The notes under the pieces are model-generated. The model saw nothing but the letters and a program-made list of their open reading frames with translations. It did no database searches and was not told the origin of the DNA. From the NCBI GenBank assembly GCA_949358305.1, contig OX442314.1, forward strand, positions 65,419,369 through 65,483,368: a stretch of 64,000 nt of DNA, in the 5' to 3' direction. The DNA is from Strigamia acuminata (Eukaryota > Arthropoda > Chilopoda > Geophilomorpha > Linotaeniidae). The position numbers and the translations under genes were made by a program. Shown one piece after another: positions 41,001-54,426 of the stretch. Every line of letters starts with the position of its first letter. Position 1 is the first letter of the stretch.

Positions 41001-44000
41001 AACTGTGATGAGATCAAAAGTCTATTCTCCCAAATCATTGGTTGGATGTTTCTAAAACTTACATTGGAGCCTTCTACTAAGGTTTAAACACTATTTCTGA
41101 ACATTCAGAGACATTGGACTTGTGGTGTTTGTGCTAAGTCAACTGTGATGAGATCAAAAGTCTATTCTCCCAAATCATTGGTTGGATGTTTCTAAAATTT
41201 ACATTGGAGCCTTCTACTAAGGTTTAAACACTATTTCTGAACATTCAGAGACATTGGTCTTGTGGTGTTTGTGCTAAGTCAACTGTGATGAGATCAAAAG
41301 TCTATTCTCCTAAATCAATGGTTGAATGTTTCTAAAACTTACATTGGAGCCTTCTACTAAGGTTTAAACACTATTTCTGAACATTCAGAGACATTGGACT
41401 TGTGGTGTTTGTGCTAAGTCAACTGTGATGAGATCAAAAGTCTATTCTCCCAAATCATTGGTTGGATGTTTCTAAAACTTACATTGGAGCCTTCTACTAA
41501 GGTTTAAACACTATTTCTGAACATTCAGAGACATTGGTGTTTGTGCTAAGTCAACTGCGATCTGAAATGAGCTCAAAATTTTTTTTTCAAAATTTATTGC
41601 TTGGGTGTTGCTAAAACTTACATCTACAAAGGTTTAAACACTATTTATAAACATTCAGACACATTGGACTTGTGGTGTTTGTGCTAAGTCAACTGTGATG
41701 AGATCAAAAGTCTATTCTCCCAAATCATTGGTTGGATGTTTCTAAAACTTACATTAGAGCCTTCTACTAAGGTTTAAACACTATTTCTAAACATTCAGAG
41801 ACATTGGTCTTGTGGTGTTTGTGCTAAGTCAACTGTGATTAGATCAAAAGTCTATTCTCCCAAATCATTGGTTGGATGTTTCTAAAACTTACATTGGAGC
41901 CTTCTACTAAGGTTTAAACACTATTTCTGAACATTCAGAGACATTGGTCTTGTGGTGTTTGTGCTAAGTCAACTGTGATGAGATCAAAAGTCTATTCTCC
42001 TAAATCAATGGTTGAATGTTTCTAAAACTTACATTGGAGCCTTCTACTAAGGTTTAAACACTATTTCTGAACATTCAGAGACATTGGACTTGTGGTGTTT
42101 GTGCTAAGTCAACTGTGATGAGATCAAAAGTCTATTCTCCCAAATCATTGGTTGGATGTTTCTAAAACTTACATTGGAGCCTTCTACTAAGGTTTAAACA
42201 CTATTTCTGAACATTCAGAGACATTGGACTTGTGGTGTTTGTGCTAAGTCAACTGTGATGAGATCAAAAGTCTATTCTCCCAAATCATTGGTTGGATGTT
42301 TCTAAAACTTACATTGGAGCCTTCTACTAAGGTTTAAACACTATTTCTGAACATTCAGAGACATTGGTGTTTGTGCTAAGTCAACTGTGATGAGATCAAA
42401 AGTCTATTCTCCCAAATCATTGGTTGGATGTTTCTAAAACTTACATTGGAGCCTTCTACTAAGGTTTAAACACTATTTCTGAACATTCAGAGACATTGGT
42501 CTTGTGGTGTTTGTGCTAAGTCAACTGCGATGTGAAATGAACTCAAAATTTTTTTTTCAAAATTTATTGCTTGGGTGTTGCTAAAACTTATATTGAAGGC
42601 TTCTACTAAGGTTTAAACACTATTTCTGAACGTTCAGAGACATTGGACTTGTGGTGTTTGTGCTAAGTCAACTGTGATGAGATCAAAAGTCTATTCTCTC
42701 AAATCATTGGTTGGATGTTTCTAAAACTTACATTGGAGCCTTCTACTAAGGTTTAAACACTATTTCTGAACATTCAGAGACATTGGTCTTGTGGTGTTTG
42801 TGCTAAGTCAACTGTGATGAGATCAAAAGTCTATTCTCCTAAATCATTGGTTGAATGTTTCTAAAACTTACATTGGAGCCTTCTACTAAGGTTTAAACAC
42901 TATTTCTGAACATTCAGAGACATTGGACTTGTGGTGTTTCTGCTAAGTCAACTGTGATGAGATCAAAAGTCTATTCTCCCAAATCATTGGTTGGATGTTT
43001 CTAAAACTTACATTGGAGCCTTCTACTAAGGTTTAAACACTATTTCTGAACATTCAGAGACATTGGTCTTGTGGTGTTTGTGCTAAGTCAACTGCGATGA
43101 GATCAAAAGTCTATTCTCCCAAATCATTGGTTGGATGTTTCTAAAACTTACATTGGAGATTTCTACTAAGGTTTAAACACTATTTCTGAACATTCAGAGA
43201 CATTGGTCTTGTGGTGTTTGTGCTAAGTCAACTGTGATTAGATCAAAAGTCTATTCTCCCAAATCATTGGTTGGATGTCTCTAAAACTTACATTGGAGCC
43301 TTCTACTAAGGTTTAAACACTATTTCTGAACATTCAGAGACATTGGTCTTGTGGTGTTTGTGCTAAGTCAACTGTGATGAGATCAAAAGTCTATTCTCCC
43401 AAATCATTAGTTGGATGTTTCTAAAACTTACATTGGAGCCTTCTACTAAGGTTTAAACACTATTTCTGAACATTCAGAGACATTGGTCTTGTGGTGTTTG
43501 TGCTAAGTCAACTGTGATGAGATCAAAAGTCTATTCTCCCAAATCATTGGTTGGATGTTTCTAAAACTTACATTAGAGCCTTCTACTAAGGTTTAAACAC
43601 TATTTCTAAACATTCAGAGACATTGGTCTTGTGGTGTTTGTGCTAAGTCAACTGTGATTAGATCAAAAGTCTATTCTCCCAAATCATTGGTTGGATGTTT
43701 CTAAAACTTACATTGGAGCCTTCTACTAAGGTTTAAACACTATTTCTGAACATTCAGAGACATTGGTCTTGTGGTGTTTGTGCTAAGTCAACTGTGATGA
43801 GATCAAAAGTCTATTCTCCCAAATCATTGGTTGGATGTTTCTAAAACTTACATTGGAGCCTTCTACTAAGGTTTAAACACTATTTCTGAACATTCAGAGA
43901 CATTGGTGTTTGTGCTAAGTCAACTGTGATGAGATCAAAAGTCTATTCTCCCAAATCATTGGTTGGATGTTTCTAAAACTTACATTGGAGCCTTCTACTA

Positions 44001-47000
44001 AGGTTTAAACACTATTTCTGAACATTCAGAGACATTGGTCTTGTGGTGTTTGTGCTAAGTCAACTGCGATGTGAAATGAACTCAAAATTTTTTTTTCAAA
44101 ATTTATTGCTTGGGTGTTGCTAAAACTTATATTGAAGGCTTCTACTAAGGTTTAAACACTATTTCTGAACGTTCAGAGACATTGGACTTGTGGTGTTTGT
44201 GCTAAGTCAACTGTGATGAGATCAAAAGTCTATTCTCTCAAATCATTGGTTGGATGTTTCTAAAACTTACATTGGAGCCTTCTACTAAGGTTTAAACACT
44301 ATTTCTGAACATTCAGAGACATTGGTCTTGTGGTGTTTGTGCTAAGTCAACTGTGATGAGATCAAAAGTCTATTCTCCTAAATCATTGGTTGAATGTTTC
44401 TAAAACTTACATTGGAGCCTTCTACTAAGGTTTAAACACTATTTCTGAACATTCAGAGACATTGGACTTGTGGTGTTTCTGCTAAGTCAACTGTGATGAG
44501 ATCAAAAGTCTATTCTCCCAAATCATTGGTTGGATGTTTCTAAAACTTACATTGGAGCCTTCTACTAAGGTTTAAACACTATTTCTGAACATTCAGAGAC
44601 ATTGGTCTTGTGGTGTTTGTGCTAAGTCAACTGCGATGAGATCAAAAGTCTATTCTCCCAAATCATTGGTTGGATGTTTCTAAAACTTACATTGGAGATT
44701 TCTACTAAGGTTTAAACACTATTTCTGAACATTCAGAGACATTGGTCTTGTGGTGTTTGTGCTAAGTCAACTGTGATTAGATCAAAAGTCTATTCTCCCA
44801 AATCATTGGTTGGATGTCTCTAAAACTTACATTGGAGCCTTCTACTAAGGTTTAAACACTATTTCTGAACATTCAGAGACATTGGTCTTGTGGTGTTTGT
44901 GCTAAGTCAACTGTGATGAGATCAAAAGTCTATTCTCCCAAATCATTAGTTGGATGTTTCTAAAACTTACATTGGAGCCTTCTACTAAGGTTTAAACACT
45001 ATTTCTGAACATTCAGAGACATTGGTCTTGTGGTGTTTGTGCTAAGTCAACTGTGATGAGATCAAAAGTCTATTCTCCTAAATCAATGGTTGAATGTTTC
45101 TAAAACTTACATTGGAGCCTTCTACTAAGGTTTAAACACTATTTCTGAACATTCAGAGACATTGGACTTGTGGTGTTTGTGCTAAGTCAACTGTGATGAG
45201 ATCAAAAGTCTATTCTCCCAAATCATTGGTTGGATGTTTCTAAAACTTACATTGGAGCCTTCTACTAAGGTTTAAACACTATTTCTGAACATTCAGAGAC
45301 ATTGGACTTGTGGTGTTTGTGCTAAGTCAACTGTGATGAGATCAAAAGTCTATTCTCCCAAATCATTGGTTGGATGTTTCTAAAACTTACATTGGAGCCT
45401 TCTACTAAGGTTTAAACACTATTTCTAAACATTCAGAGACATTGGTGTTTGTGCTAAGTCAACTGCGATCTGAAATGAGCTCAAAATTTTTTTTTCAAAA
45501 TTTATTGCTTGGGTGTTGCTAAAACTTACATTTAAGGCTTCTACAAAGGTTTAAACACTATTTATAAACATTCAGACACATTGGACTTGTGGTGTTTGTG
45601 CTAAGTCAACTGTGATGAGATCAAAAGTCTATTCTCCCAAATCATTGGTTGGATGTTTCTAAAACTTACATTGGAGCCTTCTACTAAGGTTTAAACACTA
45701 TTTCTGAACATTCAGAGACATTGGTCTTGTGGTGTTTGTGCTAAGTCAACTGTGATGAGATCAAAAGTCTATTCTCCTAAATCAATGGTTGAATGTTTTT
45801 AAAACTTACATTGGAGCCTTCTACTAAGGTTTAAACACTATTTCTGAACATTCAGAGACATTGGACTTGTGGTGTTTCTGCTAAGTCAACTGTGATGAGA
45901 TCAAAAGTCTATTCTCCCAAATCATTGGTTGGATGTTTCTAAAACTTACATTGGAGCCTTCTACTAAGGTTTAAACACTATTTCTGAACATTCAGAGACA
46001 TTGGTCTTGTGGTGTTTGTGCTAAGTCAACTGTGATGAGATCAAAAGTCTATTCTCCCAAATCATTGGTTGGATGTTTCTAAAACTTACATTGGAGCCTT
46101 CTACTAAGGTTTAAACACTATTTCTGAACATTCAGAGACATTGGTCTTGTGGTGTTTGTGCTAAGTCAACTGTGATTAGATCAAAAGTCTATTCTCCCAA
46201 ATCATTGGTTGGATGTCTCTAAAACTTACATTGGAGCCTTCTACTAAGGTTTAAACACTATTTCTGAACATTCAGAGACATTGGTCTTGTGGTGTTTGTG
46301 CTAAGTCAACTGTGATGAGATCAAAAGTCTATTCTCCCAAATCATTGGTTGGATGTTTCTAAAATTTACATTGGAGCCTTCTACTAAGGTTTAAACACTA
46401 TTTCTGAACATTCAGAGACATTGGTCTTGTGGTGTTTGTGCTAAGTCAACTGTGATGAGATCAAAAGTCTATTCTCCCAAATCATTGGTTGGATGTTTCT
46501 AAAACTTACATTGGAGCCTTCTACTAAGGTTTAAACACTATTTCTGAACATTCAGAGACATTGGACTTGTGGTGTTTGTGCTAAGTCAACTGTGATGAGA
46601 TCAAAAGTCTATTCTCCCAAATCATTGGTTGGATGTTTCTAAAACCTACATTGGAGCCTTCTACTAAGGTTTAAACACTATTTCTGAACATTCAGAGACA
46701 TTGGTCTTGTGGTGTTTGTGCTAAGTCAACTGTGATGAGATCAAAAGTCTATTCTCCTAAATCAATGGTTGAATGTTTCTAAAACTTACATTGGAGCCTT
46801 CTACTAAGGTTTAAACACTATTTCTGAACATTCAGAGACATTGGACTTGTGGTGTTTGTGCTAAGTCAACTGTGATGAGATCAAAAGTCTATTCTCCCAA
46901 ATCATTGGTTGGATGTTTCTAAAACTTACATTGGAGCCTTCTACTAAGGTTTAAACACTATTTCTGAACATTCAGAGACATTGGACTTGTGGTGTTTGTG

Positions 47001-48996
47001 GTAAGTCAACTGTGATGAGATCAAAAGTCTATTCTCCCAAATCATTGGTTGGATGTTTCTAAAACTTACATTGGAGCCTTCTACTAAGGTTTAAACACTA
47101 TTTCTAAACATTCAGAGACATTGGTGTTTGTGCTAAGTCAACTGCATCTGAAATAAGCTCAAAATTTTTTTTTCAAAATTTATTGCTTGGGTGTCGCTAA
47201 AACTTACATTTAAGGCTTCTACAAAGGTTTAAACACTATTTATAAACATTCAGACACATTGGACTTGTGGTGTTTGTGCTAAGTCAACTGTGATGAGATC
47301 AAAAGTCTATTCTCCCAAATCATTGGTTGGATGTTTCTAAAACTTACATTGGAGCCTTCTACTAAGGTTTAAACACTATTTCTGAACATTCAGAGACATT
47401 GGTCTTGTGGTGTTTGTGCTAAGTCAACTGTGATGAGATCAAAAGTCTATTCTCCTAAATCAATGGTTGAATGTTTCTAAAACTTACATTGGAGCCTTCT
47501 ACTAAGGTTTAAACACTATTTCTGAACATTCAGAGACATTGGACTTGTGGTGTTTCTGCTAAGTCAACTGTGATGAGATCAAAAGTCTATTCTCCCAAAT
47601 CATTGGTTGGATGTTTCTAAAACTTACATTGGAGCCTTCTACTAAGGTTTAAACACTATTTCTGAACATTCAGAGACATTGGTCTTGTGGTGTTTGTGCT
47701 AAGTCAACTGTGATTAGATCAAAAGTCTATTCTCCCAAATCATTGGTTGGATGTCTCTAAAACTTACATTGGAGCCTTCTACTAAGGTTTAAACACTATT
47801 TCTGAACATTCAGAGACATTGGTCTTGTGGTGTTTGTGCTAAGTCAACTGTGATGAGATCAAAAGTCTATTCTCCCAAATCATTGGTTGGATGTTTCTAA
47901 AATTTACATTGGAGCCTTCTACTAAGGTTTAAACACTATTTCTGAACATTCAGAGACATTGGTCTTGTGGTGTTTGTGCTAAGTCAACTGTGATGAGATC
48001 AAAAGTCTATTCTCCTAAATCAATGGTTGAATGTTTCTAAAACTTACATTGGAGCCTTCTACTAAGGTTTAAACACTATTTCTGAACATTCAGAGACATT
48101 GGACTTGTGGTGTTTGTGCTAAGTCAACTGTGATGAGATCAAAAGTCTATTCTCCCAAATCATTGGTTGGATGTTTCTAAAACTTACATTGGAGCCTTCT
48201 ACTAAGGTTTAAACACTATTTCTGAACATTCAGAGACATTGGACTTGTGGTGTTTGTGCTAAGTCAACTGTGATGAGATCAAAAGTCTATTCTCCCAAAT
48301 CATTGGTTGGATGTTTCTAAAACTTACATTGGAGCCTTCTACTAAGGTTTAAACACTATTTCTGAACATTCAGAGACATTGGACTTGTGGTGTTTGTGCT
48401 AAGTCAACTGTGATGAGATCAAAAGTCTATTCTCCCAAATCATTGGTTGGATGTTTCTAAAACTTACATTGGAGCCTTCTACTAAGGTTTAAACACTATT
48501 TCTGAACATTCAGAGACATTGGTGTTTGTGCTAAGTCAACTGCGATCTGAAATGAGCTCAAAATTTTTTTTTCAAAATTTATTGCTTGGGTGTTGCTAAA
48601 ACTTACATTTAAGGCTTCTACAAAGGTTTAAACACTATTTATAAACATTCAGACACATTGGACTTGTGGTGTTTGTGCTAAGTCAACTGTGATGAGATCA
48701 AAAGTCTATTCTCCCAAATCATTGGTTGGATGTTTCTAAAACTTACATTGGAGCCTTCTACTAAGGTTTAAACACTATTTCTGAACATTCAGAGACATTG
48801 GTCTTGTGGTGTTTGTGCTAAGTCAACTGTGATGAGATCAAAAGTCTATTCTCCTAAATCAATGGTTGAATGTTTCTAAAACTTACATTGGAGCCTTCTA
48901 CTAAGGTTTAAACACTATTTCTGAACATTCAGAGACATTGGTCTTGTGGTGTTTGTGCTAAGTCAACTGTGATGAGATCAAAAGTCTATTCTCCTA
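35001..48996. repeat. Satellite array, segment 3
   Basis: About 14 kb of satellite, roughly 100 monomers. B types occur at 35567, about 36963, 38628, 41556, 45467, 47144 and 48541, each after a 132-bp monomer. C types lie at 39598, 42527 and 44066. The private B variant GCATCTGAAATAAG occurs only at 35567 and 47144, 11577 bp apart. The region from about 46.6 kb to the end repeats the start of this segment, showing a super-unit larger than 11 kb. No ORF of note. Confidence 0.97.
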
Positions 48997-49769
48997 TGTT
49001 TCTAGCAGTGCTTGAAGACCGTGTTGCACTCTAGAAGACATTTGAAAATGGTTAAAATAAATAACCCTATTTACCAGAACTTGTGAAGAATCCCAAAGAA
49101 GAAAGTCCATTACAGGAAAAAACCTTGATGTGAAACCTGTAAAGTGAGCTGTGAACATGTTGGGACAATTCAATACTATTGTGCTCAAGTTAGCACACAA
49201 AAACGAATTTATTGTAAAGTTAAAATCTATCAAAACATTACACATAAGAGAGGAGAAAATCAACGTTACTTAGGACTAGAAAAAACATATAACAAGTCAG
49301 AGTAGTTGCTGCGCAACCTACAACAATTAGAGCAGCGGCTCTTAGCAACGAGTGGCAACAATCACTCGCAAGAGGCGAATTGTCCCTCTAGTGACAAAAT
49401 GATAAAGCGTATACAAGAAAATACACAGTTTCGAGTATAAAATCATTACAAAAGGCACAAAAACGTAATAAATTAAGACAAAGTGTTTCAAATAAACGAA
49501 CTAACTTAGGAACTAACAGCAGCAACTCTTTGGACGAATCCAAGCAGTAAAACTCCAAAGAATCAAAGAAAAGATACAAGATTACCTTAAAAAAGACAGC
49601 TTAAATCAGGTAATTCACCACTCCCACGTCACAAACTACACGAAATTCATTTAACCTTTAGCCAAAACTTAAGCTGCACTACTAACTAAACACAAACTTA
49701 AATTAATGATTAATCAAAGCAAATCCGCTATTGCGATAGCAAAAATCCATGTTGCGCGTGCTCGCAACA
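48997..49769 (-). repeat. 3' LTR of the LARD-like element
   Basis: 773 bp. Element-strand start TGTTGCGAGCACGCGCAACA forms a terminal hairpin (GTTGCG/CGCAAC). A near-CRE TGACGTGG lies at 49624-49631. AATAAA is present on the element strand about 560 bp into the LTR. Confidence 0.95.
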
Positions 49770-49802
49770 GCGTTGCCGGCCAAAGAAGAAGGAAAGGCAA
49801 GG
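49770..49802 (-). other. Pyrimidine tract in the PPT position, LARD-like element
   Basis: Element strand: CCTTGCCTTTCCTTCTTCTT followed by TGGCCGGCAACGC and the LTR. It parallels the tract plus GCYGGCAA motif of the coding BEL elements and supports common replication machinery. Confidence 0.75.
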
Positions 49803-52800
49803 TAGAAAACCGTTGAAGGAATTCCCCATCAAAACCAAGAGAACGGGAAGAAAAAGTATCGAAGCCAAGCTCGACTTTGTAAAAGTCGCGAAGGCAAAAC
49901 CATAGACACGAAGGCAAAAAGCTGTAACCTAAACATCCGAGACCTCTAGGAGCGTCCCAGGGTCAAGGGCATCGAAGTCGGATCGCGGCCCAAAAACACC
50001 GGAGAGACGAAAGAAAAGAGAAGTTGCGTTGCGGCGCACTTCCTATCAACAACCAACAAAAACTAAAAGAAACTTAAAACACGAGAGAAGAAAGAGAAGG
50101 GCCGTGCCACGATGACCTACTCCAGACACCGAGGGGCTACGACGTCGCCAATAGACACGTGGCACACACACAAAATACCTTTAGAAAATCCGACTGAACG
50201 GGTTTTCTAACCGGAACAACGTGAGAACATTGCGGGAGCTTCTCAGAAAGCTCAGTCTGTCAACCCGTAGACAGACGCTTAAACTAATGAAAGCTAAAAA
50301 CAGGAAAACGAGAATCCTCGTCAAAGAGGAAGGAAAACTGTCACAAAAGCTCTTGAACGAGCATGGTCTCGCAAGGAACAAGACATGCATGAAGACTAGA
50401 AGAAACTTGGAACGCAAAAAGGAACAAACTTGAGACACGGCAGGCTTCACCGCCTCGTTGTTCTCGAGCCAGCGCTCAAGTGGCAACGTACCACGGAAAC
50501 CTCCGTCCGCCTGCAAACACAAGCTGCGAACTCAAACTTATTAAACTATTAAAGACGACCCTTTTCTAGAAAACAAGAAAAATGCAAAATAAGGGAATGA
50601 ATGCGTTGACCCAGACCTATCGTCTGACCAACCACCCAGCATTCGTACGAAGAACTAGAAAATGCCGTCAAGACCTAGGCACCACTCTTTCGCAAAGAGT
50701 GACTAACTAACCACTTACCCAAAGCCATGACCACCTAGCTAACAGGATCACGCCAGAAGAAGGAAAAAGAGAACGAAAAAGCATGAAGCTCAGGCAATGC
50801 GAACCATTCGCAGCAACTGCCACGCAAAGGCGTTGACCGCACCCTGACTTGACATGAACCCACGAAACCGCTAAGAGCAGAGAATAAAGAAAAAAGGAAA
50901 GACTTGGTCAGATGACTGTGCAAGCCAACTGCGACCTCTTGTTCACAGTGACAATGAAACACGCGCACGCTGACCCATCGACCACAACTTTATCTAACTA
51001 ATAAGAGAAAACGGTTCAATTATCTAAAAAAAACGAGCACGTTCCGTGCAAATAAATACCGGCAAAAACGTCAATATTATCACTAAAGCTATTGGCCAAG
51101 TATGGCCTCACAAGGGAAACTAACAAACTGGAACTGTGAAAACCAGCAAGAATTCCAAAACACTAAACTTTCTGCTTTTTTTTCGAAGAGGGAATAAGTC
51201 CGTACCCAAATAATCAATCCATTTCCTCCCCACGAGAAAAGAAAGGAAAGGGGCCTGCTTCTTTTTGAAGATCAACAGGTGTCAACGATACTGAAAAACG
51301 TTGGAAGCAGTGCAACTGCAACCAAATGAAGCGAAGCTACACTTCCTGCACGAAAACTAATCACGTCGTTGAAAAGAAATTAAAACCGGTGGCTATCTTT
51401 CAACCGAGCTGCGCTTTACGAATGCGCCTTGAACAAGGAGGTACCCGATGGACTGCACGTCCGCACTCGGGCCACCGTGTAGCCTGTTGTGAGCAGACTA
51501 CCACGAAGACTGAAACTTCTTTAACCGAGAGGGAAATAGAAACTAGATCTAGTTAAAACCCCATGCTCCAATAAGGAGGCTACTGTATGAACGCTTGGCC
51601 CACCCCGAGTCGGAACCAATATGATTGAACCGAGAAACGAGAGAAGAGGGGGGGTTGCTTGACGTCCCTGATTACGAGGGGCGTCACACATAGACATGAG
51701 CAGAAGGACTTGCCAGTTGCCAACCGCATTACTGGAACCGGTAAGCAACTGCAAGTCGACAATTGACTCGCTCACATACCCATTGACCACATCGTCGATC
51801 AGCAAGCCGACTTCCGGAAATCGCCACTCTACTGAAAGCACGTGTTGTCCAATGACTAAAACGTGTTGCCGAGTGCCGGCGCCAAGAAGGCCGCACACAC
51901 ACGTCCTTCGACCCATCCTAGAGTGGGCTCCCTGCCTAGTGCATGTCTGCCTCACTGCAGAGCTAGGGATGAAAGACTAACAACAACTACTCAGTCGCGG
52001 GAAGCAAACGTAGAAATAGGGGCCGCCAAAAGGCGCAGGGACTTTGTCTCGGACACGACATCTAACAGAGTATGGCAGTGCAAACCTGCCCTCTGTAACA
52101 CATCGAATGGCAGTCTTTGCTGTGCACAGCAAAAACGACCATCCAAAACAAGTACCTATACCCTAACGCCACGCTAGCTAGCCGCAACCCAAAAATAGCA
52201 AGCAAGCTATTTCCTAAACGAATAAGCTAAAATGTCCAAATTCTAAGGTTGCCCCAAAGAACTAGAATAACTAAACTCCCTTTTTTAAACGATAAAAGGC
52301 GAGACTAATCACTAATGAAGACTCATGAAACGCTACGGACGTTTCCACGAAGAGAAAGCGAAAATGCAGAACGTACATCACCAGCGGTAGACACTGGGTG
52401 CAGCGGTCAACAACAGAAACTGGACTTGCCCAGTGGGCGGTGCGGATCGGCTGCTCTAAACTTCCAGCACCGACAGAAGTCACACGCCTATCTAAATCCA
52501 AACCCACTTGCAAACAAGTCGTATAACAATCTAACCTAGCAGAGATTGACGGACAGGTAAGAACCGACTGACCTCGCGGGCCAGCGCTCGCTCAGCAAGA
52601 CATGAGCAGCAAAAGAACGAATCTTGTTCTAAAAACAAGAAACGTTCTACAAACACACGAATACAAACGGGTGTGCCCTCTCCCGAAGCGGAGAGATGAT
52701 CGACACCAGAGCTCACGAGGAAACTCGTGCGGCACACGAAAAACATTGGACACAAAACGTAAAGACCAGAGGTCGTCCACATTCCAAACACAAGAGCAGG

Positions 52801-53524
52801 CTCACATGACGAGAAGAAGCCAGATCACTCAAGGACCCCCCTGACCGCCGCTCTGATAGGCGGGAAGGACGAGGAGAAGGAACTGGTTGGCTCACAATAG
52901 CTAGTAATTTAACTTTAGCGTAGGGCAGAAAGCCAAAAGCGGGAGTTAATCGACCCCGAGCTGACGACTAACTGGCCAACACCACTAAAAATTTGCAAAT
53001 GTGACGACGCTCCTGTCATTAAGCCTAAAAATTTCTTAAAAAGACTACACGAAAAAGGGAAAAACCCCGGGAGATCAAAGAACTCAAGTCCAAAGAGCTA
53101 ATAACGTGATAAATTGGCAAACTCGTTTAAAAAGAGAAACTTGGAAACAAGTAGCTTTGCTTCTCACATATTAAACCAAAAATTCTTACCAAAAACGTGA
53201 GTGAACAAAGAATAAAGCTATTAACCAGCACAGGCATAAATGCGATCAGAAAATTGGACTCCCTTATTAAATCCAGACACAGAAAGCCAATAAATACGTA
53301 CAAATCATTCTTTGGCACTTAAACAATGAACTGAGGACAATAGCAACCTAACCGTAAGCGAGGAGGGCAAAAACAGAAGTTTAGGGTTTAAGGGGACTCC
53401 AAACAAGGCGCAAATAGGCGTGGAAACTAGCTACACTTGCACAACGACGTATGCAGAAGCATGAAACAGAACTAACGCCCCAAAACTCCCAAAACAACCA
53501 CAATTTCCCCCAAAAACCTTAAAA
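49803..53524. other. Interior of the LARD-like element, non-coding
   Basis: About 3.7 kb without any recognisable gag, pol or host gene. ORFs on either strand are short (up to 144 codons, at 51521-51955 minus) and match nothing I know. The part from about 51.4 to 52.9 kb looks richer in G+C than the flanks. I saw no tRNA, rRNA or snRNA signature. It could be captured host sequence or an anciently decayed interior. Confidence 0.6.
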
Positions 53525-54426
53525 TTAACATTTGATGAAAACGAGAAAATATAATCGACAAAAAAACGAAATCTTCATTGCCGACTCTAGTACATTGCGT
53601 TGTGTATAACTGGCGGCCGACTGACGCTTGAAGAGTGACTCTTCCAAACTCGGTGACCATTCTGTGTGCGCTGACGGCACGAATCTTTTGGCGTGACTGT
53701 CCGGTACAACTGAGAGAACTCGCTCTGCTGCTGAAGAAACAACTCGACTGGAATCTTGACCGCGTCGCTTGTGAGACGGCGCACGTCTGTGTGGACACAG
53801 CCTCGTACTGTCCAACGAACTGGGCACACGAAATCCTGGAAAATCTTGCCGAAACTCTCTCCATCGACGATCCCGAAGTGGTCGCTGCATTCCGCCATAC
53901 GACGCACTCGTACTGGGCGAATCTGAGACGAATTTCGCCATCCCGAGCAGCAATTCTCGATTTGACCGACAGCCACCCGCATTGCGCTTGTGAATGCGCT
54001 GGCTTCACACGATGCGTCTGTCGTCACTAAGCGCTGGCAGCCTCCACTGCAATTACCGATCTTGTTTCCGAAAATGGCGGCGATGTCACCCATTTTCGAA
54101 CTCACGGCAACCTGACGACACTGGGCTAGCATCCTGGTCAAGCAAAACGGCACCAACTTTGTTTCTAGCAGTGCTTGAAGACCGTGTTGCACTCTAGAAG
54201 ACATTTGAAAATGGTTAAAATAAATAACCCTATTTACCAGAACTTGTGAAGAATCCCAAAGAAGAAAGTCCATTACAGGAAAAAACCTTGATGTGAAACC
54301 TGTAAAGTGAGCTGTGAACATGTTGGGACAATTCAATACTATTGTGCTCAAGTTAGCACACAAAAACGAATTTATTGTAAAGTTAAAATCTATCAAAACA
54401 TTACACATAAGAGAGGAGAAAATCAA
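53525..54426 (-). other. LARD leader region with open frames related to the BEL leader ORF
   Basis: A 279-codon frame (53587-54426) starts in U5, crosses the PBS as TTG GTG CCG TTT TGC TTG ACC AGG and ends at IHNAMY. Another frame (53525-53953) contains YTQRNVLES, matching the TQR..LES peptide of BEL2 and BEL4. The two are in different phases, so either a frameshift has separated the halves or only nucleotide homology remains. A YY1-like AAAATGGCGGC lies near 54069. Confidence 0.4.
54131..54155 (-). other. LARD primer-binding site, tRNA-His-like with 7-nt insertion
   Basis: Element strand: TGGTGCCG-TTTTGCT-TGACCAGGAT, four bases after the LTR. Eight bases and then ten bases match the tRNA-His complement on either side of a 7-nt insertion. 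The insertion length (1 mod 3) and place remove the TGA in the leader frame, as the single A does in the coding BEL elements. Confidence 0.55.

Noticed and set aside
49770-49802. Plus-strand purine run read as a PPT, which would make the LARD element plus-oriented
   Set aside because: The tRNA-like primer site, AATAAA in the LTR and BEL leader homology all demand minus orientation, and the coding BEL elements show the same purine run on the non-coding strand.
51521-51955. 144-codon minus-strand ORF in the LARD interior
   Set aside because: No recognisable domain and no relative in the window. Length is near what chance gives in G+C-richer sequence.
53472-54008. 178-codon minus-strand ORF in the LARD leader
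   Set aside because: A third overlapping frame without the TQR..LES peptide or PBS read-through; treated as a shadow.
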